A DNA stretch of 64,000 bases from Opacimonas immobilis (GTDB lineage: Bacteria; Pseudomonadota; Gammaproteobacteria; Enterobacterales; Alteromonadaceae), in contig NZ_CP182485.1 in NCBI RefSeq assembly GCF_048282545.1, positions 930,001-994,000 of the forward strand. The letters are read 5' to 3'. Each line of letters begins with the position of its first letter. Position 1 is the stretch's first letter. The notes below the pieces were generated by a model. The model ran no database searches. It was not told where the DNA came from and saw only the letters and a program-made list of their open reading frames with translations. Below are positions 42,796 through 50,970 of this stretch, piece after piece. The position numbers and the translations under genes are program-made.

Positions 42796-44145
42796 TTAAG
42801 TAAGTGTGACATATTCTTCGGCGCTGGTAGGGTGAATCGCTACGCAGGCATCAAAATCGGCCTTGGTTGCGCCCATTTTAATCGCGACGCCAAAGCCTTG
42901 TAAAATTTCATCCATACCATGCCCTATACCGTGAATGCCAACCACTTTTTCATCAGCTCCGGCGCAGATCAGCTTCATTTTGGTCAGTTGTCGATGTCGA
43001 GTGACAGCGGTATACATAGCGCCAAAACTGGAATTATACACTTTGACGTTGGGTTCGCCATATTGGGCGATCGCCTCCGCTTCGGTCAATCCCATAGTGC
43101 CAATCGGTGGATGTGAAAAGACCACTGTTGGGATCAAACTGTAATCCATCTTAGCATGAACTTGGCCATTGAATAATCGCTCAGACAACAATCGTCCGGC
43201 TTTTACCGCAACAGGAGTCAAATCGATTTTGCCGATGTTATCGCCTAAGGCATAAACACCATTTGATGTGGTATTTTGATAATCATCAACTTGGATGTGC
43301 CCCGAATCAGTCAACTGAACTTGGGTATTTTCAAGCCCAATATTTTGGGTAGCTGGGGCACGACCAATGGCCCAGATCAAGCTGTCAGTGACAATGCGTT
43401 CACCATTGTCGAAAGCGACGGTGAGAGAACCGTCAGAGTTTTGGGTGACCTTTGTCACCTGAGTATACGTCATTAACTGAGGACCGTGCTCTGCCATCAT
43501 TTCGGTAAGCGTAATGCTGATGGTTTCATCAAATTGACGTAATGGGCGATTTTTACGAACAACCAGCGTCGTTTCAGTGCCTAGCGCATGTAATACTCCA
43601 GCAAGCTCCACAGCAATGTATCCAGCACCAACTACCACGGCACGTTTAGGTTGCTCATTAAGAGCAAAGAAGCCGTCGGAAGTGATCCCCAATTCTGCAC
43701 CTTCTACTTCGGGAATTATTGGATAACCACCCGTGGCGATGCTAATGTGTGGAGCGGTGTAAAGTGCCCCATCTACCTCGATCGTATGATCATCAATAAA
43801 TCGACCGAAGCCATTGATGACGGTGATCCCATTGTTATCCAACACTCGGTCGTAAGATGCATGAATGCGTTGGATATAGGCTTCACGGGATTCAATGAGA
43901 GTTGCCCAAGAAAAATTATTAACGGTGATATCAAAACCATAGTCTTGTGCATACAAATTGATGGCTTCTGCAACCTGAGCGCCAAACCACATGGCTTTTT
44001 TGGGTACACAGCCCACATTTACACAGGTACCGCCGATGTGCTTTGCTTCAATCAAAGCGACTTTTTTTCCATGTTTTGCTGCGCGGTTTGCCGAGGCAAT
44101 ACCACCACTTCCACCACCTAAGCAGATGTAGTCATATGTGTGCAT
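42796..44145 (-). CDS. gor: Glutathione-disulfide reductase
   Basis: A 449-residue FAD/NADPH enzyme that regenerates GSH. The FAD-binding GGGSGGIASANRAA (about 9-22) leads to the redox-active GGTCVNVGCVPKKAMW (about 38-53, with the Cys pair). The NADPH-binding VVGAGYIAVELAGVL is near 170 with the Arg pair RKNRPLR, and the C-terminal HPTSAEE supplies the catalytic His and Glu. Its stop is at 42796. gor and prlC are also neighbours in E. coli, here with a heme-oxygenase-like gene between them. Confidence 0.96.
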   Translation of the reverse strand: MHTYDYICLGGGSGGIASANRAAKHGKKVALIEAKHIGGTCVNVGCVPKKAMWFGAQVAEAINLYAQDYGFDITVNNFSWATLIESREAYIQRIHASYDRVLDNNGITVINGFGRFIDDHTIEVDGALYTAPHISIATGGYPIIPEVEGAELGITSDGFFALNEQPKRAVVVGAGYIAVELAGVLHALGTETTLVVRKNRPLRQFDETISITLTEMMAEHGPQLMTYTQVTKVTQNSDGSLTVAFDNGERIVTDSLIWAIGRAPATQNIGLENTQVQLTDSGHIQVDDYQNTTSNGVYALGDNIGKIDLTPVAVKAGRLLSERLFNGQVHAKMDYSLIPTVVFSHPPIGTMGLTEAEAIAQYGEPNVKVYNSSFGAMYTAVTRHRQLTKMKLICAGADEKVVGIHGIGHGMDEILQGFGVAIKMGATKADFDACVAIHPTSAEEYVTLT

Positions 44146-44193
44146 GTCGTTGCCTTATAATAAATGTATGAAATTAGTAAATATTCGTTTTAG

Positions 44194-44206
44194 GTTCATT
44201 ATGAAC
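44194..44206. promoter_or_regulatory. Perfect 13-base palindrome upstream of gor
   Basis: GTTCAT-T-ATGAAC lies 49-61 bases before the gor start, in the 114-base gap to the heme-oxygenase-like gene. It does not match the OxyR spacing pattern (ATAG-N7-CTAT). A regulator binding site is possible but unnamed. Confidence 0.35.
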
Positions 44207-44259
44207 GATAAGAACATCTAATAATTACATCAGAGATCAAAAAAGTAAAAGAAAAATGC

Positions 44260-44868
44260 TTAAGCGACTTCTTGTACAGATGATAGAGTATTGAGCCATT
44301 GTGCAAAATGTAAAAAAGTATATTGTGCTCCACGAACCATCTGATCCGCTTCGGTTGTAGTAATCCCCTGATTATCAATTGCTGTAACTATGCGGATAAA
44401 CTGATGTTTGGTACCAGAGCCATAAATGTTAAGGTAGTTAAGAATATCGTTTCGTTTAAGTTGTTTGACGATGTTGTGACAAGTATCTGGGGCGTTGATC
44501 AATAGTGACTCTAACGCAAATACCAGACCATACCAATGAGTTTTCGTCCATGAAATGTGTTCGAGTGCATAGAAGTATTCTTGATGTTTGGTGCGGTATG
44601 AAGGGATTTGTGGGTAATCAAGATGCGCAATGTCTTTTTGAATCGCTGGGGTTTTAAACTTGTAGCCAAACATATTGAGAGTGCGCACAGATAGATATTT
44701 GGTCAGTTCCAACTCCATATTTAAAAACCAGTAATAATGTGCCGACAAAATACTGTGGTATTTTGGAGCATCTAAGCTAGGGCTCATAAGACCTGACATA
44801 AGCTCATGTTGCAATAACGCTTTGTGTTCGGATTCTGTATTATCCGAGAGTAACTGATATAAAGACAT
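44260..44868 (-). CDS. Heme-oxygenase-fold protein with degenerate distal helix
   Basis: A 202-residue all-helical protein resembling biliverdin-producing heme oxygenases of the BphO type. It has an N-terminal TESEHKALLQHELMSGLMSP (about 11-30) with H15 in the proximal heme-ligand position, then YHSILSAHYYWFLNMELEL. The distal helix of true enzymes carries a glycine motif (LEGSxxGG). Here the aligned segment is ALESLLINAPD (about 118-128), without those glycines. It may bind heme or another ligand without cleaving it. It is divergent from prlC and upstream of gor. No phytochrome gene is adjacent. Confidence 0.7.
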   Translation of the reverse strand: MSLYQLLSDNTESEHKALLQHELMSGLMSPSLDAPKYHSILSAHYYWFLNMELELTKYLSVRTLNMFGYKFKTPAIQKDIAHLDYPQIPSYRTKHQEYFYALEHISWTKTHWYGLVFALESLLINAPDTCHNIVKQLKRNDILNYLNIYGSGTKHQFIRIVTAIDNQGITTTEADQMVRGAQYTFLHFAQWLNTLSSVQEVA

Positions 44869-44987
44869 AAGGCTAATATTGCCAAAGGTAAATAGGAAAA
44901 TATTTTACCCTTAAGTTATAGCATTTGATGCCGCATTTACAATGGATTAACAGCAAAAGTAAACTTTAGTCTAAATGTATCTACCCC

Positions 44988-45016
44988 CTTGTACCTCGGT
45001 AATTTAACCCCACTTA
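44988..45016 (+). promoter_or_regulatory. Probable sigma-32 promoter of prlC
   Basis: CCCTTGTA/CTTGTAC (from 44988) resembles the sigma-32 -35 element CTTGAAA. After a 13-base spacer, CCCCACTTA at 45008-45016 is a good -10 (consensus CCCCATNTA). It lies about 38 bases before the prlC ATG. The prlC/opdA gene is heat-inducible in E. coli. Confidence 0.62.
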
Positions 45017-45053
45017 AGAATCATAAACACGTTAATATTTTAAGGACTCAAAC

Positions 45054-47105
45054 ATGTCGGAACCCTCTTTATCTCATGCGCAAAAATGGACGAACCGCCA
45101 AGGTCTTCCTGCGTTCAACGCCATCGAACCGAATGCAATCGTTCAGGTCATTTCAGATGCTATTACTGAATGCAAAAGCAATGTGGAACGAGTGGTCGAC
45201 AAGCAATCATCCGACTTTGATGAGGTTGTTTTGGCGTTGGATGAGGTTGATACACATCTGAGTAATTTATGGTCGCCTGTTTCGCATATGAATTCTGTTG
45301 TTTCAAGCGATGCATTAAGAGAGGCTCATGATTCGTGTTTACCCCTGCTTTCAGAATACGGAACCTGGTTAGGTCAGCACAAAGGATTGTATGAGTGTTA
45401 TCAAGCGATCGCGAATAGTGACAACTTCGCACAATTAAGCGACGCCCAACGTAAAGTTGTCACCAATGCGATTCAAGAGTTTGAATTATCAGGTGTCGCA
45501 CTGCCGCAAGCAGAACAGACACGATTTGCTAAGATTCAATCAAGACTATCGGAATTATCCAGTGCTTTTTCCAATAATGTGCTAGACGCAACCATGGCGT
45601 ATAGTAAACACATTACGGATGAGACCTTGTTAGCGGGTTTACCCGATTCAGCGAAAGCGGCTGCAGCACAAGCGGCAACAGAAAAAGATTTGTCTGGTTG
45701 GCTATTTACCTTAGATATTCCTAGTTATCTGCCAGTGATGATGTATGCCGATAATGCCGAGTTGCGAGAGGAACTGTATCGCGCCTATGTAACTCGTGCC
45801 TCTGAACAAGGACCCAATGGTGGTCAATTTGATAACACGGATATTATTGTTGAAATACTGGAGCTCCGTCAGCAAAAAGCGGATTTACTTGGGTTTGCAA
45901 ACTATGCCGAGCTATCGCTTGCGAAGAAGATGGCTGACAATCCGGCTCAAGTCGTCGACTTTTTACAGGATTTAGCAAACAAGTCAAAACCCCAAGCAGA
46001 GGCCGATCTAGCTCAAGTACAGGCGTTTGCTTTGGAGCATTACGGCAAAGAAACACTCGAGGCTTGGGATATTGCGTATTATTCTGAAAAGCTAAAGCAA
46101 GACCAGTACGCAATTTCGGATGAAACGCTGCGTCCGTATTTTCCTGAGACCAAAGTGATTCCAGGATTGTTCAAAGTCGTCGAGAAGCTCTATGGTTTAG
46201 TTATTTCTCAACGCAATGATGTCGATGTATGGCATGACGACGTCAAATTTTATGATATTCATGATGCGCAAGGTGAATTGCGTGGCAGTTTTTATCTAGA
46301 CCTGTATGCCCGAGCTAAAAAACGCGGTGGCGCATGGATGGACGAATGTCGAGTGCGTCGCACTTGTCAAGACGGTTCACTGCAATACCCAGTGGCGTAT
46401 TTGACCTGTAACTTTAGTGGCCCGGTGGATGGCAAACCTGCGTGCTTTACACATGATGAAGTGGTGACTCTGTTCCATGAATTTGGTCATGGTATTCATC
46501 ACATGTTGACCAAAATTGATGTGGCAGGGGTATCTGGAATTAATGGTGTGGCTTGGGATGCGGTGGAACTGCCTAGTCAGTTTTTAGAAAATTGGTGCTG
46601 GCAACCTGAGGCATTACAGTTTTTGTCGGGCCATGTTGAAACCGGAGACGCACTGCCGCAAGAGCTTCTGGATAAAATGCTCGCCGCCAAAAATTTCCAA
46701 TCGGCGATGCAAATGCTGCGTCAGTTGGAATTTAGTCTGTTTGATTTTACTTTGCATATGCAAACACAAAAGGTGGATGTGCAAACGTTTATCAACCAAG
46801 TACGCGATGCCGTGAGCGCCCTAAAAGCTCCGGAGTTTAATCGTTTTCAAAACAGTTTTGGGCATATTTTTGCTGGGGGCTATGCGGCCGGATATTACAG
46901 CTATAAATGGGCGGAGGTGTTATCGGCAGATGCATTTGCGTCATTTGAAGAAAATGGTATTTTCGACCGTGAAACCGGCAGTGCGTTTTTGCACAACATT
47001 CTGGAAATGGGCGGTTCTAAAGAGCCAATGGAATTGTACGTTGCCTTCAAAGGACGTGAGCCTACTGTAGATGCGCTGTTGCGCCACAGTGGAATTGCCG
47101 CCTAA
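45054..47105 (+). CDS. prlC: Oligopeptidase A
   Basis: A 683-residue cytoplasmic M3 zinc metallopeptidase that degrades signal peptides and other oligopeptides. The zinc motif is LFHEFGHGIHHML (about 473-485), with a downstream Glu ligand in the ENWCWQPE region. LYARAKKRGGAWMDECRVRR and FAGGYAAGYYSYKWAEVL are family strings. A probable heat-shock promoter lies upstream. The start ATG gives MSEPSLSHAQKWTN, with no long leader. Confidence 0.96.
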   Translation: MSEPSLSHAQKWTNRQGLPAFNAIEPNAIVQVISDAITECKSNVERVVDKQSSDFDEVVLALDEVDTHLSNLWSPVSHMNSVVSSDALREAHDSCLPLLSEYGTWLGQHKGLYECYQAIANSDNFAQLSDAQRKVVTNAIQEFELSGVALPQAEQTRFAKIQSRLSELSSAFSNNVLDATMAYSKHITDETLLAGLPDSAKAAAAQAATEKDLSGWLFTLDIPSYLPVMMYADNAELREELYRAYVTRASEQGPNGGQFDNTDIIVEILELRQQKADLLGFANYAELSLAKKMADNPAQVVDFLQDLANKSKPQAEADLAQVQAFALEHYGKETLEAWDIAYYSEKLKQDQYAISDETLRPYFPETKVIPGLFKVVEKLYGLVISQRNDVDVWHDDVKFYDIHDAQGELRGSFYLDLYARAKKRGGAWMDECRVRRTCQDGSLQYPVAYLTCNFSGPVDGKPACFTHDEVVTLFHEFGHGIHHMLTKIDVAGVSGINGVAWDAVELPSQFLENWCWQPEALQFLSGHVETGDALPQELLDKMLAAKNFQSAMQMLRQLEFSLFDFTLHMQTQKVDVQTFINQVRDAVSALKAPEFNRFQNSFGHIFAGGYAAGYYSYKWAEVLSADAFASFEENGIFDRETGSAFLHNILEMGGSKEPMELYVAFKGREPTVDALLRHSGIAA

Positions 47106-47106
47106 A

Positions 47107-47167
47107 CTTTGATCAAAGCTAGGATACACAGCGTAAAGGTTCTATAGTTATACAACGGTAGAACCTT
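47107..47167 (+). other. Palindrome and stem-loop between prlC and the Tag-like gene
   Basis: CTTTGATCAAAG (47107-47118) is a perfect 12-base palindrome directly after the prlC stop. AAGGTTCTA / TAGAACCTT (47136-47144 and 47159-47167) form a nine-base stem with a 14-base loop, ending 11 bases before the next ATG. The following T-stretch is interrupted, so it may be a terminator of prlC or a translational element of the next gene, which lacks a clear ribosome-binding sequence. Confidence 0.45.
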
Positions 47168-47178
47168 ATTAATTTGTT

Positions 47179-47874
47179 ATGTCATTAGAATCATACCAGG
47201 CGATTTATGCTCGAGCTCTCAAACGCAAACGCAGTGAAGCCATCCTTGAAAGTTTACTCAATGAACCCTTACACACTCGCCAAATCGCCCAAATTGGCGA
47301 TGACCGATTTTTAGCTGAGTTCACCAAAAAAGTGTTTCAATCCGGTTTTGTGTGGCGCGTGGTACGCAACAAATGGCCTGATTTTGAAGAAGTCTTTTGG
47401 GGCTTTGACATCGAGAAAATCTTGATGATGCCAGAAGACATGCTCGAGAAGAAAGCCACTGATCCGAGAATCATCCGCAACTATAGTAAGGTCAAAACAA
47501 TCAAAGAAAATGCCCTGATGATCCATGACATCGCCGAACAGCATGGCAGTTTTGGCGAATTTGTCGCGCAATGGCCAAAAAACGATATTGTCGGATTGTG
47601 GGATTATTTGAAAAAACATGGCAAGCGACTAGGCGGTAATACAGGTCCCTATGCGTTGCGTTTTTTGGGCGTTGATACATTCTTGTTATCCAAAGACGTC
47701 GAAGATTACTTCACTCAACATGGCATTATTACGGGTTCAGCTCGTTCAAAACGCAGTTTAACCGCAATCCAAGGTGCGTTCTTAACTTGGCAACAACAAT
47801 CAGGACGTTCCTTGACTGAGTTAAGCCAATTAGTGGCATATAGTTGTGGGGACAATTATGTGGGTGTGCAATAA
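47179..47874 (+). CDS. Divergent Tag-family (3-methyladenine glycosylase I-like) protein
   Basis: A 231-residue helical protein that resembles DNA-3-methyladenine glycosylase I over its central helix-hairpin-helix region: FTKKVFQSGFVWRVVRNKWPDFEEVFWGFD (read as about 48-77), DPRIIRNYSKVKTIKENAL (about 95-113) and GNTGPYALRFLGVDTF. By eye, the catalytic Glu38 of E. coli Tag aligns with K51, while Trp46 is kept as W59. The N-terminal Cys/His and C-terminal His/Cys zinc-snap residues are absent. It may therefore be a structural or altered-specificity member. It stands between prlC and ubiE with no obvious operon partner. Confidence 0.7.
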   Translation: MSLESYQAIYARALKRKRSEAILESLLNEPLHTRQIAQIGDDRFLAEFTKKVFQSGFVWRVVRNKWPDFEEVFWGFDIEKILMMPEDMLEKKATDPRIIRNYSKVKTIKENALMIHDIAEQHGSFGEFVAQWPKNDIVGLWDYLKKHGKRLGGNTGPYALRFLGVDTFLLSKDVEDYFTQHGIITGSARSKRSLTAIQGAFLTWQQQSGRSLTELSQLVAYSCGDNYVGVQ

Positions 47875-47922
47875 CGCGCTTTTTGATACAATCCTAACCC
47901 TATACATTCATAAGGAATTGCT

Positions 47923-48699
47923 ATGAGCCAAGACACGACCACCAACGCCGACGTTACTGATGGGAAAACCCATTTTGGCTATCAAACCGTTGCGGCAGAT
48001 CAAAAAGAAGCGATGGTCGCGAAGGTTTTTGACAGTGTTGCGGCCAAGTACGATATCATGAACGATGTGATGTCGCTCGGCATACATCGCTTGTGGAAGC
48101 GTTATACAATTGATATGGCCGGCGCAAGAAAGGGCATGCAGGTTCTTGATTTGGCTGGTGGCACGGGTGATTTGACGGCTAAATTCTCTCGAATTGTGGG
48201 GCCAACCGGAAAAGTCGTATTGTCTGATATCAACCCTTCGATGCTGGAGGTGGGTAAAGATAAGCTGCGCGACCAAGGATTAGTACAAAATATCGAATAC
48301 GTTGAAGCAAATGCCGAGGACTTACCGTTTGCTGATGACCAGTTTGATATCGTAACCATGGCATTTGGTTTGCGTAATGTGACCAATAAAAATAATGCAC
48401 TTGCATCAATTTACCGAGTCCTCAAACCAGGCGGCCGGCTATTAGTGTTGGAGTTTTCTAAACCAACCAATCCCGGATTGGCCAAAGTATACGATGCGTA
48501 TTCGTTCCATCTGTTACCCAAAATGGGAGAGCTCATAGCGAATGACGCAGAGAGTTATCAATACCTTGCCGAGTCTATTCGCATGCACCCCGATCAAGAT
48601 ACTCTGGCTCAAATGATGCGTGATGCTGGGTTTGATAGTGTCGATTACACCAACTTGACTGGTGGTATTGTTGCCTTGCATAAAGGGTTCAAATTTTAA
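47923..48699 (+). CDS. ubiE: Ubiquinone/menaquinone C-methyltransferase UbiE
   Basis: A 258-residue SAM methyltransferase that C-methylates the benzoquinone ring of ubiquinone (and demethylmenaquinone). Family strings are VFDSVAAKYDIMNDVMSLGIHRLWK, the SAM motif VLDLAGGTGDLTAKF (about 74-88) and VTMAFGLRNVTN near 145. The start ATG has AAGGAA upstream. Its TAA shares a base with the ubiJ ATG. Confidence 0.97.
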   Translation: MSQDTTTNADVTDGKTHFGYQTVAADQKEAMVAKVFDSVAAKYDIMNDVMSLGIHRLWKRYTIDMAGARKGMQVLDLAGGTGDLTAKFSRIVGPTGKVVLSDINPSMLEVGKDKLRDQGLVQNIEYVEANAEDLPFADDQFDIVTMAFGLRNVTNKNNALASIYRVLKPGGRLLVLEFSKPTNPGLAKVYDAYSFHLLPKMGELIANDAESYQYLAESIRMHPDQDTLAQMMRDAGFDSVDYTNLTGGIVALHKGFKF

Positions 48700-49334
48700 T
48701 GCTATGGCGTCAATTTTTGGCTGAATGTTTGAGTCTTGGCACGAACCAAGTTCTCAATCTTGAACCTGAACAACGCACGGCCTTTGCCTCATTATCAGGA
48801 CACTCATTACAGATTGTGTTGTTGCCTATCGAGTTCCCAATCGCCTTATATTTTACTGATAAAGCGATTGATATTCAGTTGCCACCGAAGCCGTTAGTTG
48901 ATGATGCTGTGGATTGTACTGTCAATGTAGCTTTAAGTGCCTTAGATAAAATTCGAGATACCAGTCAGTTAACGGCATTAATCAAAGCCGATAAATTGGA
49001 TATTCAAGGTGACTTAGGGATACTGCAAAAACTCAATACGGCGATGCAACAGGTGTCTTTGAATTGGGCAAGCGTGTTAACACCAGTATTTGGTGAGACA
49101 TTAACTTCGCAATTACTCAACTTTCACGAAGCCCGATTAGCTGAATTTAAACAGCACGTCGAAGCGGTTCAAATCACCTTGGCAGAAGGGCTTATCGAAG
49201 AAAAAAAACTCATCGCCCCAGCCATTTTTGTTGCTGACTTTTGTGATGAGGTCAGTCAGATCCGTATTGATACCGACCGCTTGCAGGCGCGTATCACCCG
49301 CTTAGAACAACAACGGAAGACCAATGGCGAGTAA
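48699..49334 (+). CDS. ubiJ: Ubiquinone biosynthesis accessory factor UbiJ
   Basis: A 211-residue accessory factor with an N-terminal SCP2-like lipid-binding domain (about 15-115; VDCTVNVALSALDKIRDT and LIKADKLDIQGDLGILQKL) and a C-terminal helical/coiled-coil end (RITRLEQQRKTNG). UbiJ helps assemble the soluble ubiquinone-synthesis metabolon. The ATG overlaps the ubiE stop by one base, and the 3' end overlaps ubiB by 11 bases, so ubiE-ubiJ-ubiB is a coupled operon as in E. coli. Confidence 0.93.
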   Translation: MLWRQFLAECLSLGTNQVLNLEPEQRTAFASLSGHSLQIVLLPIEFPIALYFTDKAIDIQLPPKPLVDDAVDCTVNVALSALDKIRDTSQLTALIKADKLDIQGDLGILQKLNTAMQQVSLNWASVLTPVFGETLTSQLLNFHEARLAEFKQHVEAVQITLAEGLIEEKKLIAPAIFVADFCDEVSQIRIDTDRLQARITRLEQQRKTNGE

Positions 49335-50967
49335 ACGTTTTTATCAAATCACCAAAGTCATTTTGCAATACGGTTTGGATGATTTAATTCCTGCCCATTG
49401 GATCCCTTGGTATGCGAAGATCGGGCGTCACAGCATTTTTTGGTTACGCAATCGCCACAAACAACGCAGTCGTGGGGAACGCTTGCGGCTTGCACTTGAA
49501 TCACTAGGTCCTGTGTTCATAAAATTCGGGCAAATGTTGTCCACAAGACGCGATTTGATTCCGTTAGACATCGCTGATGAACTGGCGATTTTGCAAGATA
49601 ACGTGTTGCCGTTTGATGGCGAAATAGCCTTACAGTCTGTGCTAAAAGAATTGAAACTAAACAGTGTGGATGAGCTGTTTAGCGAGTTTTCGATTACACC
49701 AATGGCTTCCGCTTCGATTGCTCAAGTTCACGGTGCCAAACTGAAAGCTTGTGGTACCGATGTGGTGGTCAAAGTCATTCGTCCCAATATTGCTCCTATT
49801 ATTGAATCAGACGTGGAATTATTGCGTGCGATTGCTGCGGTGGTACAAAAGTGGTTACCAGATGGTAAGCGCATGCGGCCAGTTGAGGTCGTTGAAGAAT
49901 ACCAAAAAACCATTTTTGATGAGCTTGACTTGGTCCGTGAGGCGACCAATGGCATGCATATCAAACACAATTTCAAAGATTCACACTCTTTGTATGTACC
50001 GCATTTTTATACTGATTATTGCACGCAAAATGTCATTGTTATGGAACGCATCTATGGCACACCGGTTGCGGATGTTGACTCGCTGTTAGAGCAGGGGGTT
50101 AATATGAAACTTCTTGCTGAACGCGGGGTAGAGGTGTTTTTTACTCAAGTCTTTCGCGATAGTTTTTTCCATGCGGATATGCACCCCGGGAATATTTTTG
50201 TTGGCTTAGACCGTCCACATGATCCATATTACATTGGCATCGATTATGGCATTGTGGGCACGTTAAACGCACAAGATAAACATTACTTGGCCGCGAATTT
50301 TATTGCATTTTTTAATCGCGATTATCGCAAAGTGGCTGAACTTCACGTCGATTCGGGGTGGGTGCCGAGCGATACGAATGTGGATGATTTAGAGGTTGCG
50401 ATCCGTGCGGTGTGCGACCCCATTTTCCAAAAGCCACTAAACGAAATCTCATTTGGTCATGTACTGTTGCAGTTATTTAACACTGCGCGACGCTTTAATA
50501 TGCAGGTGCAACCGCAACTGGTGTTACTGCAAAAAACCTTGTTGTACGTGGAAGGGCTTGGGCGACAGTTGTATCCACAACTCGATTTGTGGGCGACGGC
50601 CAAACCGTTTTTAGAAAACTGGATGAATGAGCAAATAGGCTTTAAAGCATTCTTCTCCAAAGTTCAGCAAAATGCGCCTTACTGGGTTGAAAAATTCCCG
50701 ACAATGCCCGATTTGTTTTTTAATACCTTACAGCAACTCAAAGGCCTTCCAGAACGTGAAGAGAAACTGTTCCTCAAACAGCGCAGGCAACAGCGTGAAT
50801 ACCAAAAATCGACATTGTATGGGATGTTAGGTTCAACGTCTTTTGTTTTGGCGCTATTATTGTTTATCAATGATAAGCCGTGGTATTACGATGCCAGTGC
50901 GGTAGTAGTCGGGGTGTTATTTTGGCTAAAAGCTGCAGTGAAAACTCGATTTTTGGATGATGATTAG
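49324..50967 (+). CDS. ubiB: Ubiquinone biosynthesis ATPase/kinase-like protein UbiB
   Basis: A 547-residue ABC1/ADCK-family protein-kinase-like ATPase required for ubiquinone synthesis. The signature KxGQ motif appears as FIKFGQMLSTRRDLIP (about 60-75). The Ala-rich loop ASASIAQVHGAKL follows, with kinase-like HADMHPGNIF (about 287) and IDYGIVG. Two C-terminal membrane helices are at about 500-540. It is the last gene of the ubi operon and convergent with a beta-barrel gene three bases away. Confidence 0.97.
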   Translation: MASKRFYQITKVILQYGLDDLIPAHWIPWYAKIGRHSIFWLRNRHKQRSRGERLRLALESLGPVFIKFGQMLSTRRDLIPLDIADELAILQDNVLPFDGEIALQSVLKELKLNSVDELFSEFSITPMASASIAQVHGAKLKACGTDVVVKVIRPNIAPIIESDVELLRAIAAVVQKWLPDGKRMRPVEVVEEYQKTIFDELDLVREATNGMHIKHNFKDSHSLYVPHFYTDYCTQNVIVMERIYGTPVADVDSLLEQGVNMKLLAERGVEVFFTQVFRDSFFHADMHPGNIFVGLDRPHDPYYIGIDYGIVGTLNAQDKHYLAANFIAFFNRDYRKVAELHVDSGWVPSDTNVDDLEVAIRAVCDPIFQKPLNEISFGHVLLQLFNTARRFNMQVQPQLVLLQKTLLYVEGLGRQLYPQLDLWATAKPFLENWMNEQIGFKAFFSKVQQNAPYWVEKFPTMPDLFFNTLQQLKGLPEREEKLFLKQRRQQREYQKSTLYGMLGSTSFVLALLLFINDKPWYYDASAVVVGVLFWLKAAVKTRFLDDD

Positions 50968-50970
50968 GTT

